In this document: positions 32,875-41,010 of the stretch, piece after piece
How positions within the stretch are numbered: the first letter of the stretch is position 1
Layout: each line of letters opens with the position of its first letter
Origin: Myxococcus stipitatus
Lineage (GTDB): Bacteria > Myxococcota > Myxococcia > Myxococcales > Myxococcaceae
NCBI RefSeq assembly: GCF_021412625.1
Contig: NZ_JAKCFI010000004.1
Span: forward strand, 889,555 to 953,554
Length of the DNA stretch: 64,000 nt
Direction of reading: 5' to 3'
Made by a program: the position numbers and the translations under genes
The notes under the pieces: model-generated
The model's database searches: none
What the model was told of the DNA's origin: nothing
What the model saw: only the letters and a program-made list of their open reading frames with translations

Positions 32875-34083
32875 ATGGCTCCCACGAACGTCAATAACAA
32901 GCCGACCGTCTTCACTCCCCCTCGCGCGACCCAGTCGCGGCCCGCCGCGACCAATACCGCGGACACGCAGAACGCGCAGGCGACCCCGTCGACGGTGACG
33001 ACCCAGGAGACGAAGGGGGCGGAGTCGACGGCGCCGGCCAAGAAGGACGCGTACGCCGGCAAGAAGGAGTCCGCGGCGCAGGCGGGCAAACCGCAGCTGG
33101 AGTCGACCCTCGACCATCCCACCGTGGGGCTCAACAAGGCGACGCCGAAGCCCGCGACCCTCCAGCGGCGCGACAGCGTGGACCTGGCGAAGTTCCAGCA
33201 GGGCGCGGAGGAGATGCGCCGCACCCTGAATCCCCAGACGCGCATCGACCCTTCGCCGCACATCCAGAAGATCTGCAACGCCATCAACAAGCAGGTCCCC
33301 AACGCGAAGGTGCTGCACTACATCGACCAGAGCAGCAACCCCATCATGGCCAACCCCGAGGTCAAGGCGGCCTTCTCCGAGGGCTCCGAGGGGGTTTGCA
33401 GCTACATGACCACCCAGTGGATCCGCATGAACGAGGCCGCGCCGAGCCAGGCCAAGGCCGTGGAGGATTTCTCCCAGCTGGTGGAGTTCAAGTTCGGCAA
33501 CCTCATCATCGGCCAGCAGAAAGAGGCGGAGATGATCACCAAGCTCAAGAGCGAGCTGGTGACCAACATCAACACCGAGATCGCGCAAGCCAAGAAGCTG
33601 GATGCCGAGTTGAAGACGGTGCTCAAGGACAAGGGCGAATCCGCGCCCGAGGTGCAGAATCTCGTCGGCTCGCTCCAGACCGTCTACGGCAAGCTGGACA
33701 AGCTCGAGAAGGACCTCGATGACGTGAACAATCACATGCGGCGTGGAGAGCTGATCCACAAGGGGACCATCGGCGAACTCGCCAAGAACCTGGAGTCGAC
33801 GCCGCTGCCCAACGGGTACTACCGCCTGAGCATGACGCCGAAGAAGGACTCGAACTGGGATGGAGACGAGTCCGGGCACGTGGTGGGGATGCACAAGACG
33901 GACACCACCTGCCGGTTCATGGACGCGAACACCGCCGAGTGGGAGGTGCCCAATCCCTCCGACTTGAACAAGATCGCGAACGAGCACGTGAAGAAGATGT
34001 ACACGTCCAGCTTCTTCGCCTCGTCCGGGAGTGGCTTCAACGCCGGGGACTACGAGCTGCGCCGCGTCTCCACGACGCCCTAG
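32875..34083 (+). CDS. Predicted YopT/AvrPphB-type (C58) cysteine protease with coiled-coil insertion
   Basis: The predicted protein has 402 residues. ATG 32875 has GAGGA just upstream. Residues 1-100 are disordered (Thr/Ala/Pro/Gln/Lys-rich), with no Sec signal. Residues 120-402 match the plan of peptidase family C58: GSEGVCSYMTTQWIRMN with Cys175 at the start of a helix followed by Trp182, then YYRLSM, SGHVVGMHKT with His335, and CRFMDANTAEW with Asp350. The His-to-Asp spacing is 15, against 15 in AvrPphB (H212/D227) and 16 in YopT (H258/D274). Between Cys and His lies an extra helical, heptad-like segment (about 215-290, LKSELVTNINTEIAQAKKLD), which makes the gap 160 rather than about 115-120. 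C58 enzymes are effectors that cleave host proteins near lipid anchors. The target and secretion route here are unknown. Confidence 0.7.
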   Translation: MAPTNVNNKPTVFTPPRATQSRPAATNTADTQNAQATPSTVTTQETKGAESTAPAKKDAYAGKKESAAQAGKPQLESTLDHPTVGLNKATPKPATLQRRDSVDLAKFQQGAEEMRRTLNPQTRIDPSPHIQKICNAINKQVPNAKVLHYIDQSSNPIMANPEVKAAFSEGSEGVCSYMTTQWIRMNEAAPSQAKAVEDFSQLVEFKFGNLIIGQQKEAEMITKLKSELVTNINTEIAQAKKLDAELKTVLKDKGESAPEVQNLVGSLQTVYGKLDKLEKDLDDVNNHMRRGELIHKGTIGELAKNLESTPLPNGYYRLSMTPKKDSNWDGDESGHVVGMHKTDTTCRFMDANTAEWEVPNPSDLNKIANEHVKKMYTSSFFASSGSGFNAGDYELRRVSTTP

Positions 34084-34099
34084 CGCCCGGGGCTTCGGC

Positions 34100-34121
34100 G
34101 CGCGCACGTGCTCGTGCGCGC
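34100..34121. terminator. Hairpin terminator between convergent genes
   Basis: GCGCGCAC (34100-34107) and GTGCGCGC (34114-34121) form a perfect 8-bp stem, 17 bases after the stop at 34083 and before the convergent end at 34186. Confidence 0.6.
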
Positions 34122-34185
34122 AGGTCCTCCTCGCTCCAGCCCCGTGGGCGACCCCCACCGGTACCGTTCCCGGAGTCGCCGAGGC

Positions 34186-35067
34186 TCAATGGGCCTGTCG
34201 TAGCTCCGCCACGGTGTCCAGCGACCTGACCACCTCGTCCGGAAGCCTGAGCTCGGCGGCGGCGAGGTTCTCCCGTAGGTGCGCGACGGACGAGGTGCCG
34301 GGAATCAGGAGGATGTTGGGGGAGCGACGGAGGAGCCAGGCGAGCGCCACCTGCATGGCGGTGGCACCCAGGCGCGCGGCGACGTCGGACAAGGTCGAAG
34401 ACTGCAACGGGGTGAAGCCGCCGAGCGGGAAGAACGGTACATAGGCGACGCCCTCCCGGGCGAGTTCGTCGATCAGCGCGTCGTCTCCTCGATGCGCCAG
34501 GTTGTACTGGTTCTGCACGCAGACGATGTCGCAGACGCGGCGTCCTTCCGAGAACTGCGTGCGCGTCACATTGCTCAAGCCGATGTGACAGATGAGCCCC
34601 TGCTTCTGGAGGTCCGCGAGCACTCGGAGCGGCGCTTCCAGGGAGCCCTCCTCGGGGTGGTGCACGTTGAGCATGCTGCGGAGGTTGACCACGTTGAGCA
34701 CCTCCAGCCCCAGATTGCGGAGGTTGTCGTGGACCGCCTGGGTCAGCTCCTCGCGGGAGAAGGCGGGGACCCAGGAACCCTCCGCGCCCCGCCGGGCGCC
34801 GACCTTGGTGACGAGGGTGAGGCCCTCTCGATATGGGTGCAGCGCTTCGCGGATCAACTGATTGGTGATGTGCGGGCCATAGAAGTCACTGGTGTCGATG
34901 TGGTCGACCCCGAGCTCGACGGCCTCACGTAGCACGGCCAGGGCCGCGCTCCGGTCCTTCGGGGGGCCGAACACCCCGGGCCCCGCCAGTTGCATGGCGC
35001 CATAGCCGAGCCGCTTCACGCGGCGGTCGCCAAGGCTGAACGTCCCGACCTGATCGATGCTGGACAT
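34186..35067 (-). CDS. Aldo/keto reductase
   Basis: The predicted protein has 293 residues. ATG 35067 is preceded by AAGGAGA. The AKR barrel motifs are present: GYGAMQLAGPGVFG, VELGVDHIDTSDFYG (catalytic Asp and Tyr), LTLVTKVGARR (catalytic Lys), IGLSNVTRTQ, VQNQYNL and LIPGTSSVAHLREN (NADPH binding). It belongs to the AKR group of small oxidoreductases such as YajO- or pyridoxal-reductase-like enzymes, which reduce aldehydes and ketones with NADPH. The His of the tetrad (usually in a segment after Lys) appears as Asn/Arg in NLRSMLN, a variation seen in the family. It is divergent from the lipoprotein at 35303. Confidence 0.9.
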   Translation of the reverse strand: MSSIDQVGTFSLGDRRVKRLGYGAMQLAGPGVFGPPKDRSAALAVLREAVELGVDHIDTSDFYGPHITNQLIREALHPYREGLTLVTKVGARRGAEGSWVPAFSREELTQAVHDNLRNLGLEVLNVVNLRSMLNVHHPEEGSLEAPLRVLADLQKQGLICHIGLSNVTRTQFSEGRRVCDIVCVQNQYNLAHRGDDALIDELAREGVAYVPFFPLGGFTPLQSSTLSDVAARLGATAMQVALAWLLRRSPNILLIPGTSSVAHLRENLAAAELRLPDEVVRSLDTVAELRQAH

Positions 35068-35302
35068 GCGCTCTCCTTCGACTGAAGCCGAGGAAAGGTA
35101 CGCCGCCGCAGGCTGGCGGGAACCGGGTACAATCTCAAGGCCTCGGCCGAGCCCTTCTGCCCGCGCTCGCCATCCGCCGCAGCGTCGAGACGCACCTCCG
35201 ACTCGACGCTGGCCGTGTCCCGCCCTGGACGCGGTCGGGCGGAATCCGCTATCGGTTCGGACGGCACGCATGCCGCCTGTCCAGGGGAGGGAAGACGTTC
35301 GC

Positions 35303-36301
35303 ATGAGGCTCTTCGGTCGAGAGGCGTTCGGGGTTCTCCTTTCACTCGTCCTCCCTGGCTGCGTGCGGCGCGTCGAGCCGCGTCCCGAGCCCGCTCGCGA
35401 CGTGGCCCCCGCGCACGGCGTGGTGGCACGGCGCTTCGAGCTGCGGAGCAGCTTCTGGGTGAATCTGCACCAGACGCTGCTCTCCCAATGTCGCCCAGGG
35501 CGCAGCGGTGGAGGCGCGACTCCAGAAACGCCGGAGCGGGACGCGCCCTCCGGCGCGTCACCGGAGTGGAATGCCGCGGTGGCCTTCTACCGGGAGCGTT
35601 TCGCTCAGCGGAGCCTCTTCGATGAGGAGCTGAGTCAGCTCAACCTTCGCCTGGGGGACGTGCGTGACGCGCGAGGTCTGCGGGCGGCTGGGATTCCCGA
35701 CGAGCTGGCGTCCGTGCTCGAGGGCGCGGCACGAGACTACCACCAGCGCTGGCCCGAGCAGGACCGCGCCAATCAGCAGTGGATCGCGCGAGTGCACCCG
35801 TTGCTGGAGCGCTGGAGCGCCGACATGGTGGCGGACCTGGAGCGCCTGTACCAGGTTCATTGGCCCTCGGAGCCCATGCGCGTCGAGGTGTCTGGAAGCG
35901 CGGGCCCGTTCGGGGCTTTCACGTCGGAGCAGCCCCCGCTCATCACCATCTCCAGCCTGGACCCCCTCTATGGAGGGGAGGCCTCGCTGGAGATGCTCTT
36001 CCACGAGGCCTCTCACGGCGGCCCCATCGAGAAGCTCGCGCGGACGCTCTCTCGGGAGTGCGAGGCCCAGCGCAAGGACTGCGGAGACCTGTGGCACGCC
36101 TTGCTCTTCTACACGGTCGGCGCGGTGGCCCAGCGGCACCTCGGTCCGGGTTATGTCCCCTACGGGCAGCGCAGCGGAGTCTACGAGCGCGTGGCGAGAT
36201 GGCGCGGTTACTCGCTGGCCCTGGAGCAGGAGTGGCGCCCCTACCTCGAGGGCAAGGTGGACGCGGCGACGGCTCTCTCCGCGCTCGTCCGAGGGCTGTG
36301 A
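35303..36301 (+). CDS. Lipoprotein with HEXXH motif, putative metallopeptidase
   Basis: The predicted protein has 332 residues. ATG 35303 starts a signal MRLFGREAFGVLLSLVLPGC with lipid-anchor candidate Cys20. The domain of interest spans about 90-332: a helical region (FYRERFAQRSLFDEELSQLN), a strand-rich part with EQPPLITISSLDPL, then LEMLFHEASHGG with a zinc-binding HEXXH (His234, Glu235, His238), and further helices (HALLFYTVGAVAQRHLGPGY). A Glu located after a short gap or YGQR/YERV residues could supply the third ligand. This fits gluzincin-like peptidases, but I do not recognise a named family. It is probably envelope-located. Confidence 0.7.
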   Translation: MRLFGREAFGVLLSLVLPGCVRRVEPRPEPARDVAPAHGVVARRFELRSSFWVNLHQTLLSQCRPGRSGGGATPETPERDAPSGASPEWNAAVAFYRERFAQRSLFDEELSQLNLRLGDVRDARGLRAAGIPDELASVLEGAARDYHQRWPEQDRANQQWIARVHPLLERWSADMVADLERLYQVHWPSEPMRVEVSGSAGPFGAFTSEQPPLITISSLDPLYGGEASLEMLFHEASHGGPIEKLARTLSRECEAQRKDCGDLWHALLFYTVGAVAQRHLGPGYVPYGQRSGVYERVARWRGYSLALEQEWRPYLEGKVDAATALSALVRGL

Positions 36302-36307
36302 GAGTGA

Positions 36308-36331
36308 CGGAGCCTGACTCCCCGGGCTCCG
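36308..36331. terminator. Hairpin terminator between convergent genes
   Basis: CGGAGCC (36308-36314) pairs with GGCTCCG (36325-36331) in the 45-base gap between the stop at 36301 and the convergent stop at 36347. Confidence 0.5.
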
Positions 36332-36346
36332 CCACTCGAGCGGGCG

Positions 36347-36685
36347 TCACAACGGCGTATGGAGCGAGACCCCGTCCCGACCGGAGGCCCAGTCGCGCAA
36401 GTACTTGTTGAGCTCGCCGTGGAACGACACCGACACCAGCTCGGCCACGGAGAACAACTCGACGAGCAGGGCACCGACATTCCCGTTGTGCGTCTCGGCC
36501 GCGTCGGCGTCGACGTACTCCTCGAGAATCGAATAGTGCCCCGGATGCTGGGTGACGAACCACTGATAGCGCAACGTCCCCGGTTCGCCCGCGGCGGCGG
36601 ACGCCAACGCACGGGCGATCCGGAGGAACTCCGACTCATTGTCCGGCTGCTTCACCCGAAACTCACACTTCACCAGGAGGGTCAT
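36347..36685 (-). CDS. ABM-domain protein (putative quinol monooxygenase)
   Basis: The predicted protein has 112 residues. The antibiotic-biosynthesis-monooxygenase fold is shown by MTLLVKCEFRVKQ, RALASAAAGEPGTLRYQWFV, YSILEEYVDADAAETHNG and VELFSVAELVSVSFHGE. Members are small cofactor-free dimers that oxidise quinols or other phenolics, or, without catalytic residues, act as binding proteins. It is one of two ABM-type proteins in the window (the other at 59648 is exported). An AGGAGG-type ribosome binding site precedes ATG 36685. Confidence 0.85.
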   Translation of the reverse strand: MTLLVKCEFRVKQPDNESEFLRIARALASAAAGEPGTLRYQWFVTQHPGHYSILEEYVDADAAETHNGNVGALLVELFSVAELVSVSFHGELNKYLRDWASGRDGVSLHTPL

Positions 36686-37087
36686 GCAGTGAGGATAAGA
36701 CCGAACTCACGCGGCGGCTGCTCCAAACGCGCAGCCATCCCCAGCGCGCCAGGAGGGAGGTGACGCCCAGCGGCGCGCTCGACCTCGCGCCGTTCGGCTG
36801 GGACCTGCCACCTCGTCGACGAAGGACAGGGATGCCGCGGCGCGGGTCGGGCCCGGTTCGCGCGAGGCCAGCCACGTCGCCTGCCGCGCCGGTGGGCTGC
36901 GCGGGCGCTTCCCGCATCGACTTCTCCGGCCTCGACGCTTCGCTGAGGCAGCGGCCAGCTTCCTGGCCGACGCACTCGCGACGCCAGGTTCACTCCAGGT
37001 GCTGGAGTGCGCCCGTCCGTCATGTTTGGGTCTCAACGACTCGTGGATGACGGTCAGGCGGGCCGCGCCATTGGTCGCAGCGACCCG
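36686..37087. other. Gap of decayed sequence
   Basis: No gene is supported. A frame near 36930-37080 reads protein-like for about 50 residues (AEAAASFLADALATPGSLQV, then LECARPSCLGLND), which could be the end of a helical or LRR-type gene. It then runs into the RCC1 remnant. Nothing else is recognisable. Confidence 0.3.
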
Positions 37088-37321
37088 GAGGTGAACTTCT
37101 TCGGGAAGGCGACGTTCGAGTACACGGTCAGCGACGGGCACCTCACCAGCACCGCGACGGTGACCGTCACGATGGGTGGCCACGGCTGCGCCACCCTCGA
37201 CGATGGCAACACCAGGTGCTGGGGAAACAATCAGCGAGGGCAGCTGGGGCTCGGCGATACGGCGAACCGTGGCTCTCGGCCGGGTGAGATGGGGGACGGT
37301 CTCCCGGCCGTCGACTGGTAG
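37088..37321 (+). pseudogene. Remnant of a cadherin-like/RCC1 lipoprotein gene
   Basis: Seventy-eight codons are left. The first part (EVNFFGKATFEYTVSDGH, then TSTATVTVT) matches the end of a cadherin-like repeat of the protein at 43739. The second part (HGCATLDDGNTRCWGNNQ, RGQLGLGDTANRG, RPGEMGDGLPAVDW) matches exactly one RCC1 repeat plus the conserved linker. The two are joined directly at about 37165-37185, so an internal deletion has fused the last strand of a cadherin unit to a terminal RCC1 unit. Signal peptide, lipobox and the other repeats are gone. The parent was a paralogue of the 43739 gene, which lies 6.4 kb away in the same orientation. Confidence 0.8.
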
Positions 37322-37574
37322 CGCGGACTGGAGCCTGTCGAGGGGCTCGAAGTCGACGGAGCGGGCATGGAGGCAAAGGCCAGGCCCCTGGACGCAACGG
37401 GGGAATGGCCCGCGCGAACCCAGCACGCACGCCAACCCATCGGACGTGTTGATGCTTGCCGGACAGGCTGTCTCGCGGCACGGCCAGGAACCGCGATGCG
37501 CCTCCCGTGCTGCCGCCCTGCTCGCGCCTGCTTAACTCGGAGCTGAAGCAGGTCGCTCATCGGGGAGGCGCGAC

Positions 37575-38036
37575 ATGGCGGAGATGACACAGACAAGGGG
37601 GCGGGGGGGCTCGCTCCCGCGGACGGAAGTCCGCGCTTCGGCTCCGGGCCTGCAGGCCTACAGGCTCCTGCACATCGCATTCATCGTCGCGCCGACCATC
37701 GCGGGGCTCGACAAGTTCTTCCACCTCCTGGTGAATTGGGACCAGTACCTGTCGCCCCAGGTCGCGCGGCTGCTGCCGATGAGCCCCCATGGGTTCATGC
37801 TCCTCGTCGGCATCATCGAGATCGCCGCGGGGCTCTGGGTGGCGATCCAACCCCGCACGGGCGCCTATGTCGTCGCGGTCTGGCTGGCCGCCATCGTGCT
37901 GAACCTGCTCTTCCAGGGGCGCTACCTCGACATCGCGCTCCGTGACTTCGGGCTGATGCTCGGGGCCCTGGCGCTCGGACGCTTGAGCGAGACCTACGCG
38001 CGGGGACGGAGCCGACTCACACCATCGACGGCGTAG
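37575..38036 (+). CDS. Four-helix membrane protein, DoxX-like
   Basis: The predicted protein has 153 residues. A GGGGAGG motif lies 7 bases before ATG 37575. The N-terminal 20 residues are hydrophilic. Four hydrophobic segments follow (LLHIAFIVAPTIAGLDKFFH, FMLLVGIIEIAAGLWVAI, YVVAVWLAAIVLNLLF, ALRDFGLMLGALALGRL). The pattern GLDKFFHLLVNWDQYLSP and the EIAAG motif are like the DoxX/SURF4 superfamily, though I am not certain of membership. The role is unknown. It is monocistronic, 174 bases before the histidine kinase. Confidence 0.65.
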   Translation: MAEMTQTRGRGGSLPRTEVRASAPGLQAYRLLHIAFIVAPTIAGLDKFFHLLVNWDQYLSPQVARLLPMSPHGFMLLVGIIEIAAGLWVAIQPRTGAYVVAVWLAAIVLNLLFQGRYLDIALRDFGLMLGALALGRLSETYARGRSRLTPSTA

Positions 38037-38210
38037 GGGACGTGACCGCCGCCCCCGAAGTCGGGAGGGCGAGGCGCGCCCGCGCGCGGCGGTGGGGGGC
38101 CTCGTTTCGTCGCCTCCCTCCGCGGTCTCGTCGGCGGGAACCGCGTTTCGTCGTCTGGCCGCGCTCCCCGGCGCGGGTGGGGCTACGCTCCACCTCGAAC
38201 CCTCGCCGGA

Positions 38211-39491
38211 GTGAGAGCCGCCGTGCTCGCCAGTGGCCTGTTCATCGCCCGCATCACCCTGGCCTGGCTGGGGATGCTCCTCGTCGTCCTGGTGGCCTCG
38301 TTGGCGCTGGCGGCGCCCGGGGTCCCCCCTCCCGAGCCGCTCGTCCTGACCCTGGTGGTGCCCTGCTACATGGCCCTCCGGGCCTTCTCGCACGCGCAGC
38401 GGGTCCGGCTGCTCGTGGGGCGCGTGGACTCCCGCGCGTTGTCCAACCGCCAGTGGCGCCAGGTCGAGCTCCCCTTCGAGGCGGCGGAGGCGTTCGGGTT
38501 GGTCGAGGCGTCCCTGCGGGAGATGGCCCACGCGGAGGTGATGGAGGGCTCGCTCGAGCGGCTCCGGGCGCGTGCCCGGCTCCCCCGGTTGGACCCCTAT
38601 CCGAGCAGCCCGGCCGGACGTCTGCGCCTGCCCCGACTGCTGGCGCGCCAACCCTACAACCACGTCCTCGCCACCGTGACCCCCGGCGAGGGCGTCAGCC
38701 GAGTCACGCTGATTTGCGAGCCGATGGCGGGGGCGTGGCTGGACATGTTCCGAGTGGACGATGGCACCAACCTGGAGAACGCGGAGACGCTGACGCGGGC
38801 CCTGTCCCGCCACGTGAGCGAGCGCCGGCGCCTGGAGCACGAGGCCGCGAAGCAGACCACCACCGAGAAGGAACTGGCCGTGGCCCGCCTCAACCTGCTG
38901 CAGGCCCAGGTGGAGCCTCACTTCCTCTACAACACGCTGGCCAACGCCCAGGTGCTCACCCGCGGCGACCCGGCGCGGGCCGGGGAGATGCTCGGCCACC
39001 TCATCACCTACCTGCGCCACTCGCTGCCGCGCACGTCGGGGGCGCCGTCGACGCTGGGCGAGGAGCTGGAGCGCTCCCGGGCCTACCTGGACATCATGAA
39101 GATTCGCATGGGGGCCCGCCTGAATCCCCAGCTCGATGTCCCCGAGAGCCTGCGAGCGCTGCCCTTCCCGCCGATGATGTTGCAGACCCTGGTCGAGAAC
39201 GCCCTCAAGCATGGGCTGGAGCCGCGCCCCGGGGGCGGCTCGGTGTGGATTCGCGCGCGTGTCAGCGAAGACCAGCTCCACGTGACGGTCGCCGATGACG
39301 GCCAGGGACTGGGCGCGCGGACGACCGGCACGGGCGTTGGCCTGCGGAACGTGCGGGAGCGGCTGCGGCTCGCCTATGGCGACCGGGCTTCGTTCTCCCT
39401 GTCGTCGAATTTCCCCAACGGGGTCGCGGCGACGCTGACCCTTCCCATGGAGGTGGCGGACCATGCCCTCGTGCGTGCTCGCGGAGGATGA
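38211..39491 (+). CDS. LytS-type sensor histidine kinase
   Basis: The predicted protein has 426 residues from GTG 38211; a second GTG at 38223 is possible. Two N-terminal transmembrane helices (about 5-60) are followed by an uncharacterised cytosolic segment (about 75-200, ELPFEAAEAFGLVEASLREM, VSRVTLICEPMAGAWLDMF), a short coiled coil, and the His_kinase domain: QAQVEPHFLYNTLAN with phospho-acceptor His237, and an ATPase domain with ENALKHGLEP (N box) and DDGQGLG, GVGLRNVRERL (G boxes). It overlaps the next gene by 29 bases. The intervening domain is not a PAS, GAF or 5TM-Lyt domain, so the signal is unknown. Confidence 0.92.
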   Translation: MRAAVLASGLFIARITLAWLGMLLVVLVASLALAAPGVPPPEPLVLTLVVPCYMALRAFSHAQRVRLLVGRVDSRALSNRQWRQVELPFEAAEAFGLVEASLREMAHAEVMEGSLERLRARARLPRLDPYPSSPAGRLRLPRLLARQPYNHVLATVTPGEGVSRVTLICEPMAGAWLDMFRVDDGTNLENAETLTRALSRHVSERRRLEHEAAKQTTTEKELAVARLNLLQAQVEPHFLYNTLANAQVLTRGDPARAGEMLGHLITYLRHSLPRTSGAPSTLGEELERSRAYLDIMKIRMGARLNPQLDVPESLRALPFPPMMLQTLVENALKHGLEPRPGGGSVWIRARVSEDQLHVTVADDGQGLGARTTGTGVGLRNVRERLRLAYGDRASFSLSSNFPNGVAATLTLPMEVADHALVRARGG

Positions 39492-40233
39492 GGCGCTCCT
39501 GCGCGCCGCGCTCGTGGAGCTGCTCGGCGAGGTGTGGCCGGAGCTGGCGCTCGCCGCCGAGTGCGAGGACGGCGCCAGCGCGTTGGCGGCCATCGCCACC
39601 CACCAGCCCGACGTGGCCTTCCTCGACATCCGCATGCCGGGGCTGACGGGCCTGGAGGTCGCCGCGGCCGTGGCGGAGGTCAGCCCCCGCACGCAGGTCG
39701 TCTTCGTCACCGCGTATGACCAGCACGCGGTGGAGGCCTTCGAGAAGGGCGCGGTGGACTACCTGCTCAAGCCCGTCTCGCGGGAGCGGCTCGTGGCCAC
39801 GATGCGACGGCTGCGGACGCGCGCGGCCTCGGGAGGACTGGAAGGCGCCGCGCTGGCCTCGCTGGTCCAGAAGCTGAGCGCGGCCCTACCGAGCATGAAG
39901 CGGACCGAACCCCTCGTCTGGCTCACCGCCACGTCCGGCCGGGAGACGCGCCTCATCCTCGTGGAGGACGTGGCCTACTTCCAGGCGGACCACAAGTACA
40001 CCGTGGTGATGACGGCGGAGGGCGAGGCGCTCCTGCGAAAGCCGATTCGCGAGCTGCTCGACGCGCTCGACCCGGCCGTGTTCAAGCAGATCCACCGCTC
40101 CACCATCGTCAACCTGAGGGCCATCGCGTCGGTGTCTCGCGACGACACGGGCAAGGGCGTGCTCCGGCTGAAGCACCGTCCGGAGACCCTCACGGTGAGC
40201 CAGCCCTTCATGTTCCTGTTCCGCGGCATGTAG
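39463..40233 (+). CDS. LytTR-type response regulator
   Basis: The predicted protein has 256 residues. The receiver domain (1-120) has Glu8-Asp9-Glu10, phospho-acceptor Asp55 in AFLDIRMPGLTG, Thr in VFVTAYDQHAVEAF and Lys in LLKPVSRERL. A linker leads to a LytTR DNA-binding domain (about 150-256; FQADHKYTVVMTAEGEALLR, FKQIHRSTIVNLRAI, ending MFLFRGM). It is translationally coupled to the kinase by a 29-base overlap. Likely targets are exported-protein or envelope genes. No LytTR direct repeat was found near the next gene. Confidence 0.93.
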   Translation: MPSCVLAEDEALLRAALVELLGEVWPELALAAECEDGASALAAIATHQPDVAFLDIRMPGLTGLEVAAAVAEVSPRTQVVFVTAYDQHAVEAFEKGAVDYLLKPVSRERLVATMRRLRTRAASGGLEGAALASLVQKLSAALPSMKRTEPLVWLTATSGRETRLILVEDVAYFQADHKYTVVMTAEGEALLRKPIRELLDALDPAVFKQIHRSTIVNLRAIASVSRDDTGKGVLRLKHRPETLTVSQPFMFLFRGM

Positions 40234-40320
40234 CACCCGTCTCATCCCCGTCGGCCCGGCGCTCCGGCGCCACTCCAATCCCTATCCGTGGCATGCCCGT
40301 GCATGCCCGATGGAGAGCGC

Positions 40321-40959
40321 ATGTCCTCGTCCGTCCATCCCCCCCGCGCCACCCTGGCCGCGGGCATCGCGGTTCCCTTCCTCTACTTCGGCACACAGCT
40401 GGCCGCCGCACCGTTCAACCCCGGCTACAGCTTCCTCCGTCAGACGGCGAGCATGCTGGGGTCGGACCGCGCCGCGCACCCGGGGCTGTTCAACCTGGGC
40501 GTGGCGTTGACGGGGCTCGCGACGTTGTTCGCCGCCGCGGGCTATTTCTGTGGCTTCCGGGTGCTGCGGGCGCCCGCGGCGCTGCGCTGGCTGGTGTTCC
40601 TCGCGCTGGAGGGACTGGGACTCGCGACGTTGAGGGCCGCGCGGTTCCCCCTGCCGGACCCACGTCATGCCTCGGGGCCGCTCATCGTGGGCGCGGTGCT
40701 CCTGCCCACGCTCCTCCTGGCCGCGCTCTGGCGCCAGCGCGAAGCCCGGAGGCTGCGCGTCTACCTCCTCGCGACGAACGGGCTCCTGCTCGCGCTCGTT
40801 CCCTTGATGACCGGTTGGAGCGGACTGGACGTGAGGGGCTTCGAGGGGCTGCTCCAGCGGCTCTTCGCCCTGGTCATCTATCCCCCCATCGGCGTGGGCG
40901 CGTGGTTCCTCGCGAAACAGCTCCGCCGGACCGCTCCGGACGGGGCCTGGAATGCATGA
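40321..40959 (+). CDS. DUF998-family membrane protein
   Basis: The predicted protein has 212 residues. GGAG lies upstream of ATG 40321; the longer frame from 40288 lacks support. Six hydrophobic segments occur (for example LAAGIAVPFLYFGTQLAAAP, LFNLGVALTGLATLFAAAGY, FALVIYPPIGVGAWFLA). The signature PGYSFLRQTASMLGSDRAAHPGLFNLG near the first loop is typical of DUF998, which includes small integral membrane proteins of unknown role. It lies 88 bases downstream of the LytTR regulator on the same strand and could be its target or an operon member. Confidence 0.82.
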   Translation: MSSSVHPPRATLAAGIAVPFLYFGTQLAAAPFNPGYSFLRQTASMLGSDRAAHPGLFNLGVALTGLATLFAAAGYFCGFRVLRAPAALRWLVFLALEGLGLATLRAARFPLPDPRHASGPLIVGAVLLPTLLLAALWRQREARRLRVYLLATNGLLLALVPLMTGWSGLDVRGFEGLLQRLFALVIYPPIGVGAWFLAKQLRRTAPDGAWNA

Positions 40960-41010
40960 GGCCTGTTCCCGGCGCTGGACGCGTGTGTGGGGGAGGGCGA
41001 ACATCGTGGA

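Noticed and set aside
37557..39710. 717-codon minus-strand frame opposite the DoxX-like, kinase and regulator genes
   Set aside because: The plus strand encodes clear LytS and LytTR proteins; the antisense frame is low-complexity.
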